NCBI RefSeq assembly: GCF_963855985.1
Contig: NW_026973566.1
Location: 2,542,001 to 2,606,000 of the forward strand
Length of the DNA: 64,000 nucleotides
Direction of reading: 5' to 3'
Origin: Ostrinia nubilalis
Lineage: Eukaryota; Arthropoda; Insecta; Lepidoptera; Crambidae
Shown here one piece after another: positions 1 through 10,957 of this stretch (position 1 is its first letter; every line of letters begins with the position of its first letter). The position numbers were made by a program, and so were the translations under genes. The notes below the pieces were generated by a model, which worked only from the letters and a program-made list of their open reading frames with translations, was not told the DNA's origin and ran no database searches.

Positions 1-850
1 CCCAAATTGCTAACTACACTGCCTATGATTAAGTTGACCTACTTTGAAACGTAATAAAATGTTTGTTACTTGATATTGTCATTGACTGCAAAATGCTCAC
101 GTTTGCAGAATGTTGAAACTGTGCGAGAATCGCTGATGCTAAGAAATGCGCTTGCAATGTAGCAAAGTATGATAATGTAAAAAATGATGTTTTTGTGGCA
201 ATGCACAAGCCACAATGTTAATGATAAATGATAATGTTTAGTGATACCGTACGGGCCACAATGTTAATGTTATATGTTTGTTTGTGAGTAGCACCGTACG
301 GACCACGATGTTTAGTTGTAGCCTCTTGCTTAGGTACTACAACTTGATAAAATGATATGTTAAGATCAGTAGCGTCTTGATTGCCACCTTGTTGATCTTG
401 TTTGCTTGTTTTGTAGCGTCTTGATTGCTACTTGTTTGATAATAAGTTATGTAGCCTCTTGATTGCTACATAACCTTGATAATGATAAAGTTGATAGCTT
501 TCTTGGTTGCTACCATTTGATGATTTGATAATGATGATGTTAAGACCGCGCTCAGTGAAAATGTTAATTCATGAGTTGGTCAGTTTTGCTACATTGCTCG
601 CCAAGTGTTATGAATGAATGATATTACGTAACAAATAATAATGTTACTGAAATAAATTGATATTCCCGATTGATATGGGAAGACCAGTGTATGGTCGATG
701 TCTTGATAATGCTAAATGTTGTAAGAAATGTTTAAGTAGTCGGGATTTGGAGTGGTTGTAAGGCACCCCTTCCCGACGCCAAGTAAATAAACTGATAAGA
801 CCGACTGTAGGGTCCTGAAGGTTACTGATGATAATGATCCGGCTCGAAGA
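1..850 (-). repeat. 5' leader of a BEL/Pao-like LTR element, with short degenerate repeats
   Basis: No coding frame is visible. The stretch is built from short imperfect repeats. One type is GTAGC-n-TCTTG-n-TTGCTAC, seen about five times between 300 and 520 and separated by GATAATGAT-like spacers. Another is a pair of units carrying ACCGTACGG(G/A)CCAC near 245-310. Read on the minus strand it follows an LTR and a primer-binding-site-like sequence at 836-850, so it is best explained as the internal leader of a retroelement whose coding part lies to the left of the window. The assignment to BEL/Pao rests on that site, which resembles the one of the complete element at 46.9-57.6 kb. Confidence 0.5.
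836..850 (-). promoter_or_regulatory. tRNA primer-binding-site-like sequence
   Basis: On the minus strand, directly after the end of the LTR, the sequence reads TCTTCGAGCCGGATC. The complete BEL/Pao element in this window has TCCTTCGAGCCGGATC a few bases after its own 5' LTR. Matching position and sequence make this the likely first-strand priming site. Confidence 0.55.
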
Positions 851-1363
851 TGTACGGGCGGGAGGCAGTGGTTGTAAGGCACCGCTCCCGTGCCCGGGAT
901 ATGCGGTCAGGAAGGAAACTAACTCCCTAGTGAGCCTAGAGTCCCTATTCCCTAAGACACTAAGTCCCTAGAGCCCTAGCCCTGCCTAACAATAGATACT
1001 TAGACATAATAAGGTTTGATAGGAAGGAAGCTGTGCCCAGGTCGCCCAGGGCAGCAGCGTTAGGACGGCAGGTAGGCGGCGGGGACCCGCTGCCAGCCCG
1101 GCAGACTCACCGGACTGATCATAGCGACGGCTAAGGGTGTCTTGGCCGCAGCGGGGGGAAATGAGACACAACGACGGACGGTTGATATCTGATTTATTCC
1201 TGTTTCTTATTGCTATTTATACATGATTTACTTGGTATACACAATTATAGGTTTATGCTAGTGTGCCGTCGGTGTAGAGTGCCGACGGTGCACGTTGAGG
1301 GTTCATGGGTCGCCCGGCGGTCGATGCTGACGGTGCAGCAGGATGTACGATCGTGCTCGTACA
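851..1363 (-). repeat. LTR of BEL/Pao-like element (inverted copy 1)
   Basis: 513 bp beginning TGTACGGG and ending CTCGTACA on plus, so it has TG...CA ends. On minus it contains a TATAAATAG box and AATAAATCAG, a plausible poly(A) signal. It is almost identical, in reverse complement, to the 513 bp LTR at 1664-2176. On minus it is followed by a primer-binding-like site, so it is the 5' LTR of an element running leftward out of the window. Confidence 0.65.
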
Positions 1364-1663
1364 TATTTTGATAAGGCTAGCGGAGATCAGTGGCAGGCCA
1401 CATCAGCAGCCTCGGCCACACCAGTGCCAGGCCACACCAGCGTCAGGCCCGCGAGCATCCTGGCCTCACCAGGAGCCAGGCCCGCGAGCTGCCTGGTCAA
1501 CCAACCAGCCAGGTGGACACCAAGTGGACAGCCAACCAGAGGTCCACCACCTGGGCCATCAGCCGCACATGGAGTCACCGGCAGCCAAGGTCTACGGTCA
1601 TCGGGCAGCAGGGCAACCACGTGCAGCATCCTCCGCGCCTTCTTCTTCTGCGAGATGCCAATA
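1364..1663. repeat. Spacer between inverted LTRs, built of short GC-rich repeats
   Basis: About 300 bp rich in GGCCACACCAG, CCAGGCC and CAACCAGCCAG words, consistent with a short-unit minisatellite. Several overlapping open frames cross it on both strands. They run on into the LTRs and have low-complexity A/S/P/Q/H composition, so I do not consider them genes. Confidence 0.5.
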
Positions 1664-2176
1664 TGTACGAGCACGATCGTACATCCTGCTGCACCGTCAG
1701 CATCGACCGCCGGGCGACCCATGAACCCTCAACGTGCACCGTCGGCACTCTACACCGACGGCACACTAGCATAAACCTATAATTGTGTATACCAAGTAAA
1801 TCATGTATAAATAGCAATAAGAAACAGGAATAAATCAGATATCAACCGTCCGTCGTTGTGTCTCATTTCCCCCCGCTGCGGCCAAGACACCCTTAGCCGT
1901 CGCTATGATCAGTCCGGTGAGTCTGCCGGGCTGGCAGCGGGTCCCCGCCGCCTACCTGCCGTCCTAACGCTGCTGCCCTGGGCGACCTGGGCACAGCTTC
2001 CTTCCTATCAAACCTTATTATGTCTAAGTATCTATTGTTAGGCAGGGCTAGGGCTCTAGGGACTTAGTGTCTTAGGGAATAGGGACTCTAGGCTCACTAG
2101 GGAGTTAGTTTCCTTCCTGACCGCATATCCCGGGCACGGGAGCGGTGCCTTACAACCACTGCCTCCCGCCCGTACA
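1664..2176 (+). repeat. LTR of BEL/Pao-like element (inverted copy 2)
   Basis: Same 513 bp LTR as at 851-1363 but on the opposite strand: TGTACGAG start, CCGTACA end, TATAAATAG and AATAAATCAG on plus. It is followed by TCCGCGTTAAGCC rather than a primer-binding site, so it is either a solo LTR or a 3' LTR whose internal part has been lost. No target duplication is visible around either LTR. Confidence 0.65.
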
Positions 2177-2233
2177 TCCGCGTTAAGCCTATTAGTACTA
2201 AAGGGTAGACTTAGATCACAATATACAGTGTTT

Positions 2234-2235
<2 letters not shown>

Positions 2236-2282
<47 letters not shown>

Positions 2283-2288
2283 GTGCGT

Positions 2289-2338
<50 letters not shown>
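2236..2338. repeat. (TG)n microsatellite
   Basis: About 100 bp of TG dinucleotides with a few TATG and GTTTG interruptions. It gives rise to spurious valine-cysteine and threonine-histidine open frames on the two strands. Confidence 0.95.
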
Positions 2339-2413
2339 CGTGTGTGTTTTCTGGGGCACACTGTATGTCGCCTTAACCTATTGTTTTTTTAAAGTAATTG
2401 CTTTTATTTCAGA

Positions 2414-3947
2414 ATGTTCTCGAGAGGAAAAAATCGCGTTAAATTATGCAAAGCGCCTGATGCCAATCCTGCAAAAAGGACCGGACAAAAGCTATTCAGT
2501 AGGTAAGTACGCATGCAAATAAAAATAGACTTCAGCTTTCTGGGGCATCCTGTATGTCTCCTTAACCTATTGTTTATAAAGCAGTAATTACTTTTATTTC
2601 AGAATGTTGTTAAGAGGAAAAAATCTCGTTAAATTATGCGAAGCACCTGATGCCAATTCAAGCAGCCAACAATCACCGGGTTTGCCTCAGACTAGCACAG
2701 CTTCAACTCCAATAACTACCCATGCCTCTGATACGCCCCAATTCAGTGCTCCATCTCCAAGAATTACACATTCATCTGATTCGTCAATCACAAGAGAAGC
2801 ATCACCAATCATTGGACAAACATCATCTACTAGTCATGAGCCAATTAATAACTTAAATTCTGCAACCAAAACAGTGGACATAATTCTACCAGTAGATGAC
2901 AAAGAGTTGTTGGATGCAGTTAATTCCATAACAGCCAGCGTACCGTATAACGATCATCACAGGGATCTTACTCTAAATGCAAATTCTATTGAAGATGCTA
3001 ACGTATTACCATCCGATATTTTGCTTGAAGAAAACGCTAGAACTCCTTCCATGGAACAATGCGAAGATATGTTCGGAAAGAACAATCTATCGCCACGAAT
3101 CGCACAATCACCCGTTGAATCTGCTACAACCACAACACAACCTGAAATAATTCAAAATAACATGCCTCCTGAGAATATTCAATCTACACACGTGCTCCAG
3201 AATATTATTTCATCGCCCCAAAATCCAAGCAGCCAACAATCATCGGGTTTGCCTCAGACTAGCACAGCTTCAACTCTAATAACTACCCAAGCCTCTGATA
3301 CGCCCCAATTCAGTGCTCCATCTCCAAGAATTACACATTCATCTGATTTGTCAATCACAAGAGAAGCATCACCAATCATTGGACAAACATCATCTACTAG
3401 TCATGAGCCAATTGATAACCTTAATTCTGCAACCAAAACAATGGACATAATTCTACCAATAGATGACAAAGAGTTGTTAGATGCAGTTAATTCCATAACA
3501 GCCAGCGTACCGTATTACGATCATCACAGGGATCTTACTGTGAATGTAAATTCTATTGAAGATGCTAACGTATCACCATCCGATATTTTGCTTGAAGCAA
3601 ACGCTAGAATTTACATGGAACAATGCGAAGATATGTTCGGAAAGAACAATCTATCGCCACGAATCGGACTATCACCCTTTGAATCTGCTACAACCATAAC
3701 ACAACCTGAAATAATTCAATGTAACACGTCTCCTGAAAATATTCAATCTACAAACGTGCTCCAGAATATTATTTCATCGCCCCAAAATCCAAGCAGCCAA
3801 CAATCATCGGGTTTGCCTCAGACTAGCATAGCTTCAACTCTAATAACTACCCAAGCCTCTGATACGCCCCAATTCAGTGCTCCATCTCCAAGAATTACAC
3901 ATTCTTCTGATTTGTCAGTCACAAGAGAAGCATCACCAATCATTTGA
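2414..3947 (+). CDS. N-terminal repeat half of a transposase-derived gene (two exons, ends at an in-frame TGA)
   Basis: Exon 1 (2414-2502) has an acceptor-like TTTTATTTCAG just before it and a strong donor AG|GTAAGTA after it. Exon 2 begins at 2603 after TTTTATTTCAG. The splice joins two bases of one codon (AG) to one base (A), keeping frame. Exon 1 starts MFSRGKNRVKLCKAPDAN; exon 2 starts MLLRGKNLVKLCEAPDAN, so the exon and its upstream intron are a tandem duplication. The rest is Ser/Thr/Pro-rich and made of two full tandem units of about 189 residues plus a partial third. Each unit has LPQTSTAST, APSPRITHSSD and DDKELLDAVNSITASVPY. The TGA at 3945-3947 replaces the GGA found at the same place in units one and two, and the same frame stays open afterwards to 5882. 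It is probably one gene with a nonsense change, or a pseudogene. Confidence 0.6.
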
Positions 3948-3960
3948 GAAACATCATCTA
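2661..3960 (+). repeat. Coding tandem repeat, periods 567 and 564 bp
   Basis: Units start at 2661, 3228 and 3792 with AGCAGCCAACAATCA. Both periods are multiples of three, so the protein frame is preserved. Units one and two are complete and the third stops after roughly 170 bp, where the sequence moves into the unique linker before the C-terminal domain. Confidence 0.9.
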
Positions 3961-5882
3961 CTAGTCATGAGCCAATTAATAACTTACCTCCAGCATGTGA
4001 ACGACATGAGTGCAGCGATCCGGACTATATACCTATTTCAAGTAATGACGCTAATGATGAGCAAAACCAAGGTAGACCAAAACGAGGAAGAAAAAGGAAA
4101 TACCCTGAACAAAACAGAGATATTCGTAAAAAAAAGACTAACTGTAACGAAGACTACATAAGCGTGAAGGGAAAAGAAGTGACTAGAAAAATATTTTCTG
4201 GTGATTCTTTTGATTGTAAGTGTCCAAAAAAATGCACAGATAAAGTGACAGCAGAAGAACGCAAGAAAGAATTTGACAGATTTTGGATGTGTGGAAACTA
4301 TGGTGCTAGGTGTGCAATCTTACAAGGATGTGTTACAGAAACGGAAACTAAAAGAAGTTATACTGCTAATTCAAAACGAAGCTTTACAAGATATTATCGT
4401 GTCAATGGAAAAACTGTGTGTAAAAAGACCTTTCTTAATACTTTTGGAATAAGCCAAACAAGAATTGATTTTGCACTGAAAAAATTTAAAAACCAGGAAC
4501 CTGTCAATGATCAAAGAGGCCAAAAATCAGGTGGAAAGAATGCTACATCTCCTGAGAAACTTGCTGAAATTAAAGCCTTTATCAACAGTTTTCCGAGATA
4601 CGTTTCACACTACTCGAGAAATAGCACAACTGCAAAGTACTTGGCACCTAATCTCAACATTGCAAAACTGTATGATCTCTACAAAGAAAAACATCCAAGT
4701 GGTGTTAGTTTGTCTAAATTTAGCAAAGTTTTCCACGAAGATTTCAATCTTTGTTTTAAAAAGAATCAGAAAGATACTTGTTACCGATGCGATCGCTACA
4801 AAGCTTTGAAAAGCTCACAAGCTTCAACAAGTACAGAAGCTTCAACTGCAGAACAAGAGCACAAAGAACACTTGGACAGAGCTTACAACTTGAGGAATCA
4901 AATGAAACAGGATTTGGAATCAGCGAAAACAAACCCAGAAATTGAAACGCTCACTTTTGATTTAGAAAAGACACACTGCTTGCCGAAAGTTCCCACGAGT
5001 ATTGTTTATTACAAACGTCAGTTGAATCTCCACAATCTTGGAATACATAGTGGTAGCTCCGGAAAAGGCTATTTTTATGTCTGGGTTGAGTATGAGTCTG
5101 GCCGAGGCACTCAGGAAGTGGGCTCGTGCCTCAAGAGATATATTGAAGATTATTTAAAAATTGGAACGACCCATTTGATCCTCTGGGCTGACTCATGCGG
5201 GGGTCAAAACAGAAGTATAAAACTAGTTCTCATGCTGAAATATATTTTACAAAGACATAGTACATTGAAGAAAATAACATTGAGATTCTTACAGCCTGGT
5301 CATACCTACCTACCTAACGATTCAGAATTTGGGGATGTTGAATGTGCCTTGAAGACTCATAACCGTTTGTACACTGCTGATGACTATATTGAGGTCATGG
5401 AGTCATGTAGGCGTAAAAATAAATTTACTGTTACAAGGATGACCAAAGAAGACTTCTTTTCTATTTCGCCAATTCAAGACAGTATAACCAATCGTAAAAC
5501 AGATATTAACAAGCAGAAGATTTCATGGTTAGCAACTTGTGAAATTATCATGCGGAAAGAAGAACCTGCAAAAATTTATATGAATGAGAATTTAGCGGAT
5601 GCTGAGCCTAAAATCACCGACATTTCCAAAGGGACAAAGGGTCGTAAAACAAAATTAAATATTGACTTTCAGACGGATCTACCAGTTCTTTATCCTGAAG
5701 GTCGTGAATTGTCCAGCGCAAAAATCAAGGATTTGAAAGAAATTCTGAAATTAGTACCACAGGATGCTAAGACATTTTACAATTTCTTGAAAAATGCGAA
5801 CAGTGCTGATTTCGAAGATGATGTTGACGGATTTGGTATCAATATAGATTTTGACGTTGATTTGGATGATGTATCTGAATAA
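3948..5882 (+). CDS. C-terminal RNase H-like, transposase-derived domain (DUF7869-like)
   Basis: This continues the frame of the preceding repeat half without a shift. First comes an acidic-to-basic linker with an RPKRGRKRK nuclear-localisation-like stretch near 4075. From the internal Met at 4164 there are 572 residues. A cysteine-rich segment follows (CKCPKKC, then WMCGNYGARC), then a helix-rich region and CFKKNQKDTCYRCDRYKAL. Next come FDLEKTHCLPKVP, LILWADSCGGQNRS and an FGDVECALKTH block. Asp, Asp and Glu in these three blocks have the spacing expected of an RNase H-fold transposase core. The W-A-D-S-C-G-G-Q-N block is typical of a multicopy arthropod family usually listed as DUF7869. 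I infer a domesticated or element-encoded transposase relative; the exact superfamily is not clear. The tail is acidic (DDVDGFGINIDFDVDLDDV). Confidence 0.6.
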   Translation, partial: ETSSTSHEPINNLPPACERHECSDPDYIPISSNDANDEQNQGRPKRGRKRKYPEQNRDIRKKKTNCNEDYISVKGKEVTRKIFSGDSFDCKCPKKCTDKVTAEERKKEFDRFWMCGNYGARCAILQGCVTETETKRSYTANSKRSFTRYYRVNGKTVCKKTFLNTFGISQTRIDFALKKFKNQEPVNDQRGQKSGGKNATSPEKLAEIKAFINSFPRYVSHYSRNSTTAKYLAPNLNIAKLYDLYKEKHPSGVSLSKFSKVFHEDFNLCFKKNQKDTCYRCDRYKALKSSQASTSTEASTAEQEHKEHLDRAYNLRNQMKQDLESAKTNPEIETLTFDLEKTHCLPKVPTSIVYYKRQLNLHNLGIHSGSSGKGYFYVWVEYESGRGTQEVGSCLKRYIEDYLKIGTTHLILWADSCGGQNRSIKLVLMLKYILQRHSTLKKITLRFLQPGHTYLPNDSEFGDVECALKTHNRLYTADDYIEVMESCRRKNKFTVTRMTKEDFFSISPIQDSITNRKTDINKQKISWLATCEIIMRKEEPAKIYMNENLADAEPKITDISKGTKGRKTKLNIDFQTDLPVLYPEGRELSSAKIKDLKEILKLVPQDAKTFYNFLKNANSADFEDDVDGFGINIDFDVDLDDVSE

Positions 5883-7480
5883 TATTGAAGTTACTTTGGC
5901 GCTTCTATTTATTATCCTATGCTGTTTTCTAATAAGTTACAGATGCCCACCTGCGATTAGGGTTGTTGTTAGCTTTTGTTTTAAGATTAATGTCACGGAA
6001 ATGTCTATCCAACATTTTTAGATACCTACTTAGGAAGTAGGTGTAGGAATCTCGTTTTTGTTGTTATCGTAAGCCTTGTTAATTTTTTGACGGTTTTAAC
6101 GTAAGAGTGATCTCATTTTGTATGCCATGTTGTTTAGGTACATTGTTTAATTGTGTTATAGTCTAGGTATAGGCTATATTAAGACTGTATTTTTGATACT
6201 AACATCTATTTTAGCTAAAAGGTAATGTTTTAAGTCGTTTTTGTTGTGTTTGTAATAGATTTATTCCATAGAAGACCAATGTCGTTAAACTTTTAAGACT
6301 GATCTGCAATAAGTGCCTAGCCTACCTTAGAAGGTACATACATACATACTTAAAGAAGGTTATGAATATTTTTTGTTAGGTACCTACTTTCTTACTTGAG
6401 TACTGTCATATTTTTATATGGGGATGTTTTTTAAGACTGCTGATTTTTGATATGTCTAATTGTCCACGTATCACAAACAACGAGGACCTACTTATAATGT
6501 GCCAAAAAATAAAACTATGTGCCTTAGTTTGATGTTTGACTTTTTAGCTTATTTTATTACGGTGTCTAACTAATTAAGCAACACAGTGTTATGTCTCTTG
6601 ACATTACGTAGAACAAATAGTACCCTGGTTTAGGAGTTTTTCAAAAACGTTTCAAGCTTCTTGACACTATTTCGACTCAAATTTAGTGTGATTCCGGATT
6701 TCGCAATAGCAAAACAGTTAAATAATTGCATTATTACTTGATATTGCGTAATTTAACTATTTCCAATGAGAGCAATCAATATTAGAAAGCAGTGGGTAAC
6801 AATTAATATGACCTTATCACTAACCGTTTAAATTTGGGGGGCAATGTGTTACCTGAAACTTTAACATCGATTTTCTCAAAATGGCCGACTTGTGGGTTAA
6901 CATGGTATTGCTTATTGGCGTCCATATAACGGATACCACGGTTGTGTGGGCCATAATGGAACTACAAGTATACCGGACGCTTTTTCTGCTATAATTTTTC
7001 TGATGGTTTTTAATATAACAGAAAACGGGGGGAACGCATAAAAGAAGTAGTCAGACCAGGATATCGTAAATGCGTTAATTGCATATGCGTCAGGATCTTT
7101 ATGCCACGAAACATATTTTACGCATTTTTTATTAATACGGCTAGCAAATAGATCTATCTCAGGTTGGCCAAAACGTTGTACGATATCCTGATAAGCGTAA
7201 TCTGCCAGCTCCCACTCTATGTCAGGGTCACAGAATAAGTAATAGTACAGGTACAGAAGGATTACTCCGCAAGACGATTTAAATAAATGCGAGTCTTGCT
7301 ACGACGCGATACAGTGGAATTCAGCTCGCACAGCACTACGTACCTACAATTTTATTCACCTACAAGTTTTGTCTCTTTCTATCGCGTGCCTCTGAACTCT
7401 TCTTACGCTGTTAGGGTTGCTGTCTAGTGAAAAAATAATTAATCTACTTATTTGTAATGAGGTACGTAAGTAGGTAAGTA
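5883..7480. other. Non-coding AT-rich spacer
   Basis: No coding frame, RNA gene or bounded element is recognisable. It holds several TAGGTACCTAC-type words and a short imperfect palindrome near 6710-6765 (AGTTAAAT...TAATTTAACT). It may include the 3' untranslated region of the preceding gene: CAAAAAATAAAAC near 6504 is the first plausible poly(A) context. Confidence 0.5.
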
Positions 7481-7484
7481 TGCA

Positions 7485-7560
7485 TTCATTATGGGAAACC
7501 TTGGGAGAGGCCTTTGTCCAGCAGTGGACGTCATTTGGCTGAAACGAACGAACGCATTCT
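7485..7560 (+). mobile_element. 3' end fragment of a lepidopteran LINE
   Basis: The string GGGAAACCTTGGGAGAGGCC followed by TTTGTCCAGCAGTGGACGTC is a very common 3' terminal sequence of a lepidopteran non-LTR retrotransposon (the end of the reverse transcriptase frame plus a short tail). Only the terminus is present, as usual for a 5'-truncated copy. Confidence 0.45.
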
Positions 7561-7896
7561 GAGCAGTAGTCATAGTAGGTTAGGTTCCTATACTATCCTA
7601 AGAATTATTGATTACCTACATGGCCAACATACCTTTCAGCATCTTTGGGAAGCGAAAAAAAAGATAAATCCGGTAGATTTCTTTTCGAATTTAAACACCC
7701 GAACGCCGCACAATATTTCTTTCTCTTTATGTCCATTTTTAAATAATACTTCGATCATAAAATTATAATCATACTACAACGCACGCCAGCGTCCTGACGG
7801 GCGCGCGCGTGACACTCGACTGATATAATACCCGCCGGCGGGGCGCTTCGCTGTAGGTAATTATCGGATGTACCGCGCGGAGTGAGCCAGGCCTGT

Positions 7897-8187
7897 CAGG
7901 GTGTACGCGGCGTGACTCGGCATCCGCCACAAAGTTATCCGCCGAGCGAATGTAAGACGCGAATACATGAATTGCCCGAGATTCACACCACTGCCATAAG
8001 TCTTTTGTTACGCGTGTCAGGTGTGGAAATTGCACACCACCCATCCTATTTATGTATGAAATCGCCGTGGTATTATCAATTCACAAAATAATATCACAAT
8101 CGTGTTTATCTTTTGCAAATATTCTTAAACCCAAAAAAGCCGCTAATATCTCTAAATAAATTATATGATTTCTTTGTTCCGTTATGC
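7897..8187 (-). pseudogene. DIRS-type retrotransposon: RNase H C-terminal part (3' fragment)
   Basis: On minus the translation carries IDNTTAISYINRMGG, then LTRVTKDLWQWCESRAIHVF and NFVADAESRRVHPD, which are RNase H motifs of the DIRS/Ngaro reverse transcriptase-RNase H protein. It is the direct continuation of the reverse transcriptase at 12056-13248, from which it is separated by the hAT-like insertion. A TGA at 8081-8083 interrupts the frame one codon before the IDN motif. After ESRRVHPD similarity stops. The tyrosine recombinase expected downstream in DIRS elements is absent, so the copy is truncated as well as interrupted. Confidence 0.65.
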
Positions 8188-8195
8188 TCCACAAT
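8188..8195. repeat. 8 bp target-site duplication, left copy
   Basis: TCCACAAT, repeated exactly at 12048-12055 on the far side of the hAT-like element. Removing one copy and the element restores the DIRS reading frame, which supports these boundaries. Confidence 0.9.
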
Positions 8196-8520
8196 CATAG
8201 CTGGGCATTAACTCGTTAATTCGTTAATCGTTAATTAACGAAGTTAACATTTCTATTAACGGATTAACTTTTAAGTTAACTTTAAAAATTGTTAACGGAC
8301 TCGTTAACTTCCGTTAAAGTATCCTAAGTCCGTTAATCGTTAATCCAGTACCTACTATTTATCAAAAAGATACAGCAGGCACGCTGAAAAACGCGTTCTG
8401 ACAAGTACGTTCGGGCTTCCAGAACTTCCAGAATCCAAAGCAACAGTTTTTGTAATCAGATCACGATAACGATATATTAAAATGCATTTTTTTATTTATT
8501 TACAACTGAATTTAAGACCA

Positions 8521-8660
8521 GAGGTGGAATTGTGTAAAGCAATCGTTATAATTTGACAGTTCATAACGTACGATTATTCTGTCAAACGCTTTGTATAACT
8601 GACTTTATCGTACGTTATGAACTGTCAAATGATTACGATTGCTTTACACAATTCCACCTC
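8521..8660. mobile_element. Hairpin MITE, 140 bp
   Basis: Almost the whole stretch is one inverted repeat: GAGGTGGAATTGTGTAAAGC at the left and its complement GCTTTACACAATTCCACCTC at the right. The arms continue through TTTGACAGTTCATAACGTAC and leave a loop of under 30 bp. No coding capacity. It lies inside the hAT-like element, so it is the younger or a co-mobilised insertion. Confidence 0.8.
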
Positions 8661-10940
8661 AGTTCTCAACCGATTAAGCTGTATGGTATACTTATGTAAG
8701 TACGATGACAATGCAATGTTATTGTTGACGATGGCCACCTAGAGTAGGTACAACTTAGCTAGATTTAAATATTATTAATTAAAATGGCTACTTATGAAAC
8801 TAATTTACTATCTTATTAGATTTGCCTTTCATTTGTATGAATATGTAACTGATGGTGCCTGAATGTAGGCTATACAGGGTCCTTCTAAACTAGCTACATT
8901 CCGTTTAATGGGGGCATCTATACGGTACACTGAACAAGTTCACCAAATTTTCAGTAGGTATGTGTTTTATAATGATTTTACAAAGTTACATTTTCTGGCA
9001 AAAATAAAAATTCATTGCGTCTTACATAATGGAACATGCTGTATTTTTTACTCACACAACAAAGCTGTAGTGTATTCATTCTGCACAGGAACACGAGACA
9101 CAACACACACAACGATCACTACCACTGCACACTTTTTTGTTGTTTACACTCACGTCGTAACAACTCACAGGCCTCACAGCAGTCGTCACAGCTGATACCC
9201 GATTAGCTGATCAACTGATTGGGCGAGCTATCACTTCAATGTTGCAGGCCTACTCTCATATCGTTGTCTATCCTTATTATCTTATGTTGATCACAGTAAA
9301 ATGGATTCACGATACCATCGAAAAATCAACCAGCAAAGGCCATGATTTTTAAGGCGCGTCTTAGTAAATTTATTTGCATTTGTGCACCTGTGCGTCATAG
9401 TTCACTTCACGAGCACTACAAAACGCACCTTCACACAAGAAAGCTAGTCAAAAACTGAATTAAATCAAAGCGCACGCGCCGACAAATGCCGACAAGCCGC
9501 ACGCCCTTTGTTGACACAAAGACGCCGACGCCGCCAAAGCAAGAGCCGAAAAGTTGGCATAGGCGTACAGTCGACAAAAAATAAACTTATTTATTTATTA
9601 TTTTATCTGCTTGCTTTCGATTTCAATTGATTCGAATCTAAATTGTGGTGTTGAGTATTTCATGGTAAAATATCCTATAACAGATAATAATTAAAAATTA
9701 ATCAAACTTATTGTTTTGTGAAGGTAATTCAATGGCCTAGTCAATTTATGTAGAAACATTAAATTAGACTATTGAAGCAAATAAAACTCTTCAATTTGTT
9801 TGTATTGATATTCCAATTATCCTAAATCAAAGTCCATTCTTAAATTAATCGTTAATGTCATCATTTCTATTACAATAGAAAAGTGGATGAGGTAGGTAGG
9901 TACCTAATTAGTTAAATAAAATTTCCGAATCATTTCCGTTCCAACTTGGTATTTATTTATGACCTATCTTATGTACCTATGATTTAACAATAAACACAAT
10001 TTGAATTTGAATAGTAAAAAAAAGTTTGTTGCATTTCTTAATTTTATTTTGGTGACTGTACATTGCGCTAGCCGGCGGCCGGCGGCACGTGTCTAATGGC
10101 GGCGACAAGTTCGTTCGCTGCGCCGGCTAGTGTTGTACGATACGACACTCGAGTCTTGGAATCTTACTTATTAAAAGTTTGAAGAAAATAAAATAGCAAT
10201 GAATAAGGACTGTGTGTTTATTATTTTATTGGACCGTTTTAACTTTTTGATTAAGAAAATCGTCAGTCTTTAGATGGATACTTCTGATTCGATTATTTGC
10301 GTTTAATGCAATTTGATTGATATTACATTTGTATTGTGCGATTTATTTTATTTTCAATCAGGATATAACATACGGATGATGATATGAAATCACTCATTAT
10401 TGCCTATTAGTATACCTACACCAACTCAAGTTCATGTCATGATTCAGTCTAGCTCAAAGAACTTAAAATACTACAAATAAACTCAAAATAAACTCAAGTC
10501 TCGAAACAAAGACTTTTAAGACTCGAGGTTCTTACTTACAACACTAGCGCGGTCAACTTTTTTGCTTCGTTTCGTTGCTACGTTTGAAATAAAAGATTTT
10601 TGCAAGCGCAGAGGTAGGTATTTTAACGAATTTTTGAATAAACATCATTCCATTAAGGCCACTAAATAAGTACTTACCTACATAAGTTTTTTTTTATGTT
10701 ACCAAAATAAATAAATTTTAATTTTCTCCTTAATTTAATCCTTAAATAACTAGTAAACTTACGTAGCTTGGGATCTATTAACTAAATATGTATGAATGTT
10801 TAATAACCTATGAGTATATTTACATCGTAATAATAATAATGTACACTGTTATTGACCATTATGTCGAACTTACACTGTGTGTATGTGTTTTTGGATCATT
10901 AAATAATAAGAAGCGAATTTGGGTGCGCGCGTAGGTAATA
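8661..10940. other. Non-coding interior of the hAT-like element
   Basis: AT-rich sequence with a GC-richer patch at 9470-9560 (GCCGACAAGCCGCACGCC words) and another at 10065-10130 (GCCGGCGGCCGGCGGC). Open frames here are short and without recognisable motifs. Confidence 0.5.
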
Positions 10941-10957
10941 TTATTATCACGCGCCTA

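Noticed and set aside
1305..1817. Several overlapping open frames of 80-143 codons on both strands
   Set aside because: Low-complexity translation of a minisatellite and LTRs; no motif, no conserved start.
2056..2522. Frames through the TG repeat
   Set aside because: Dinucleotide repeat translation; only the exon-like part from 2414 is supported by splice signals and by its duplicate.
3945..3947. TGA as a selenocysteine codon
   Set aside because: Sister repeat units have GGA at this position, no Cys is expected, and Lepidoptera are known to lack selenoprotein synthesis. A nonsense change is simpler.
8873..8900. Another CAGGGTG-type element end (ATACAGGGTCC)
   Set aside because: The heptamer is CAGGGTC and no complementary partner end is found nearby.
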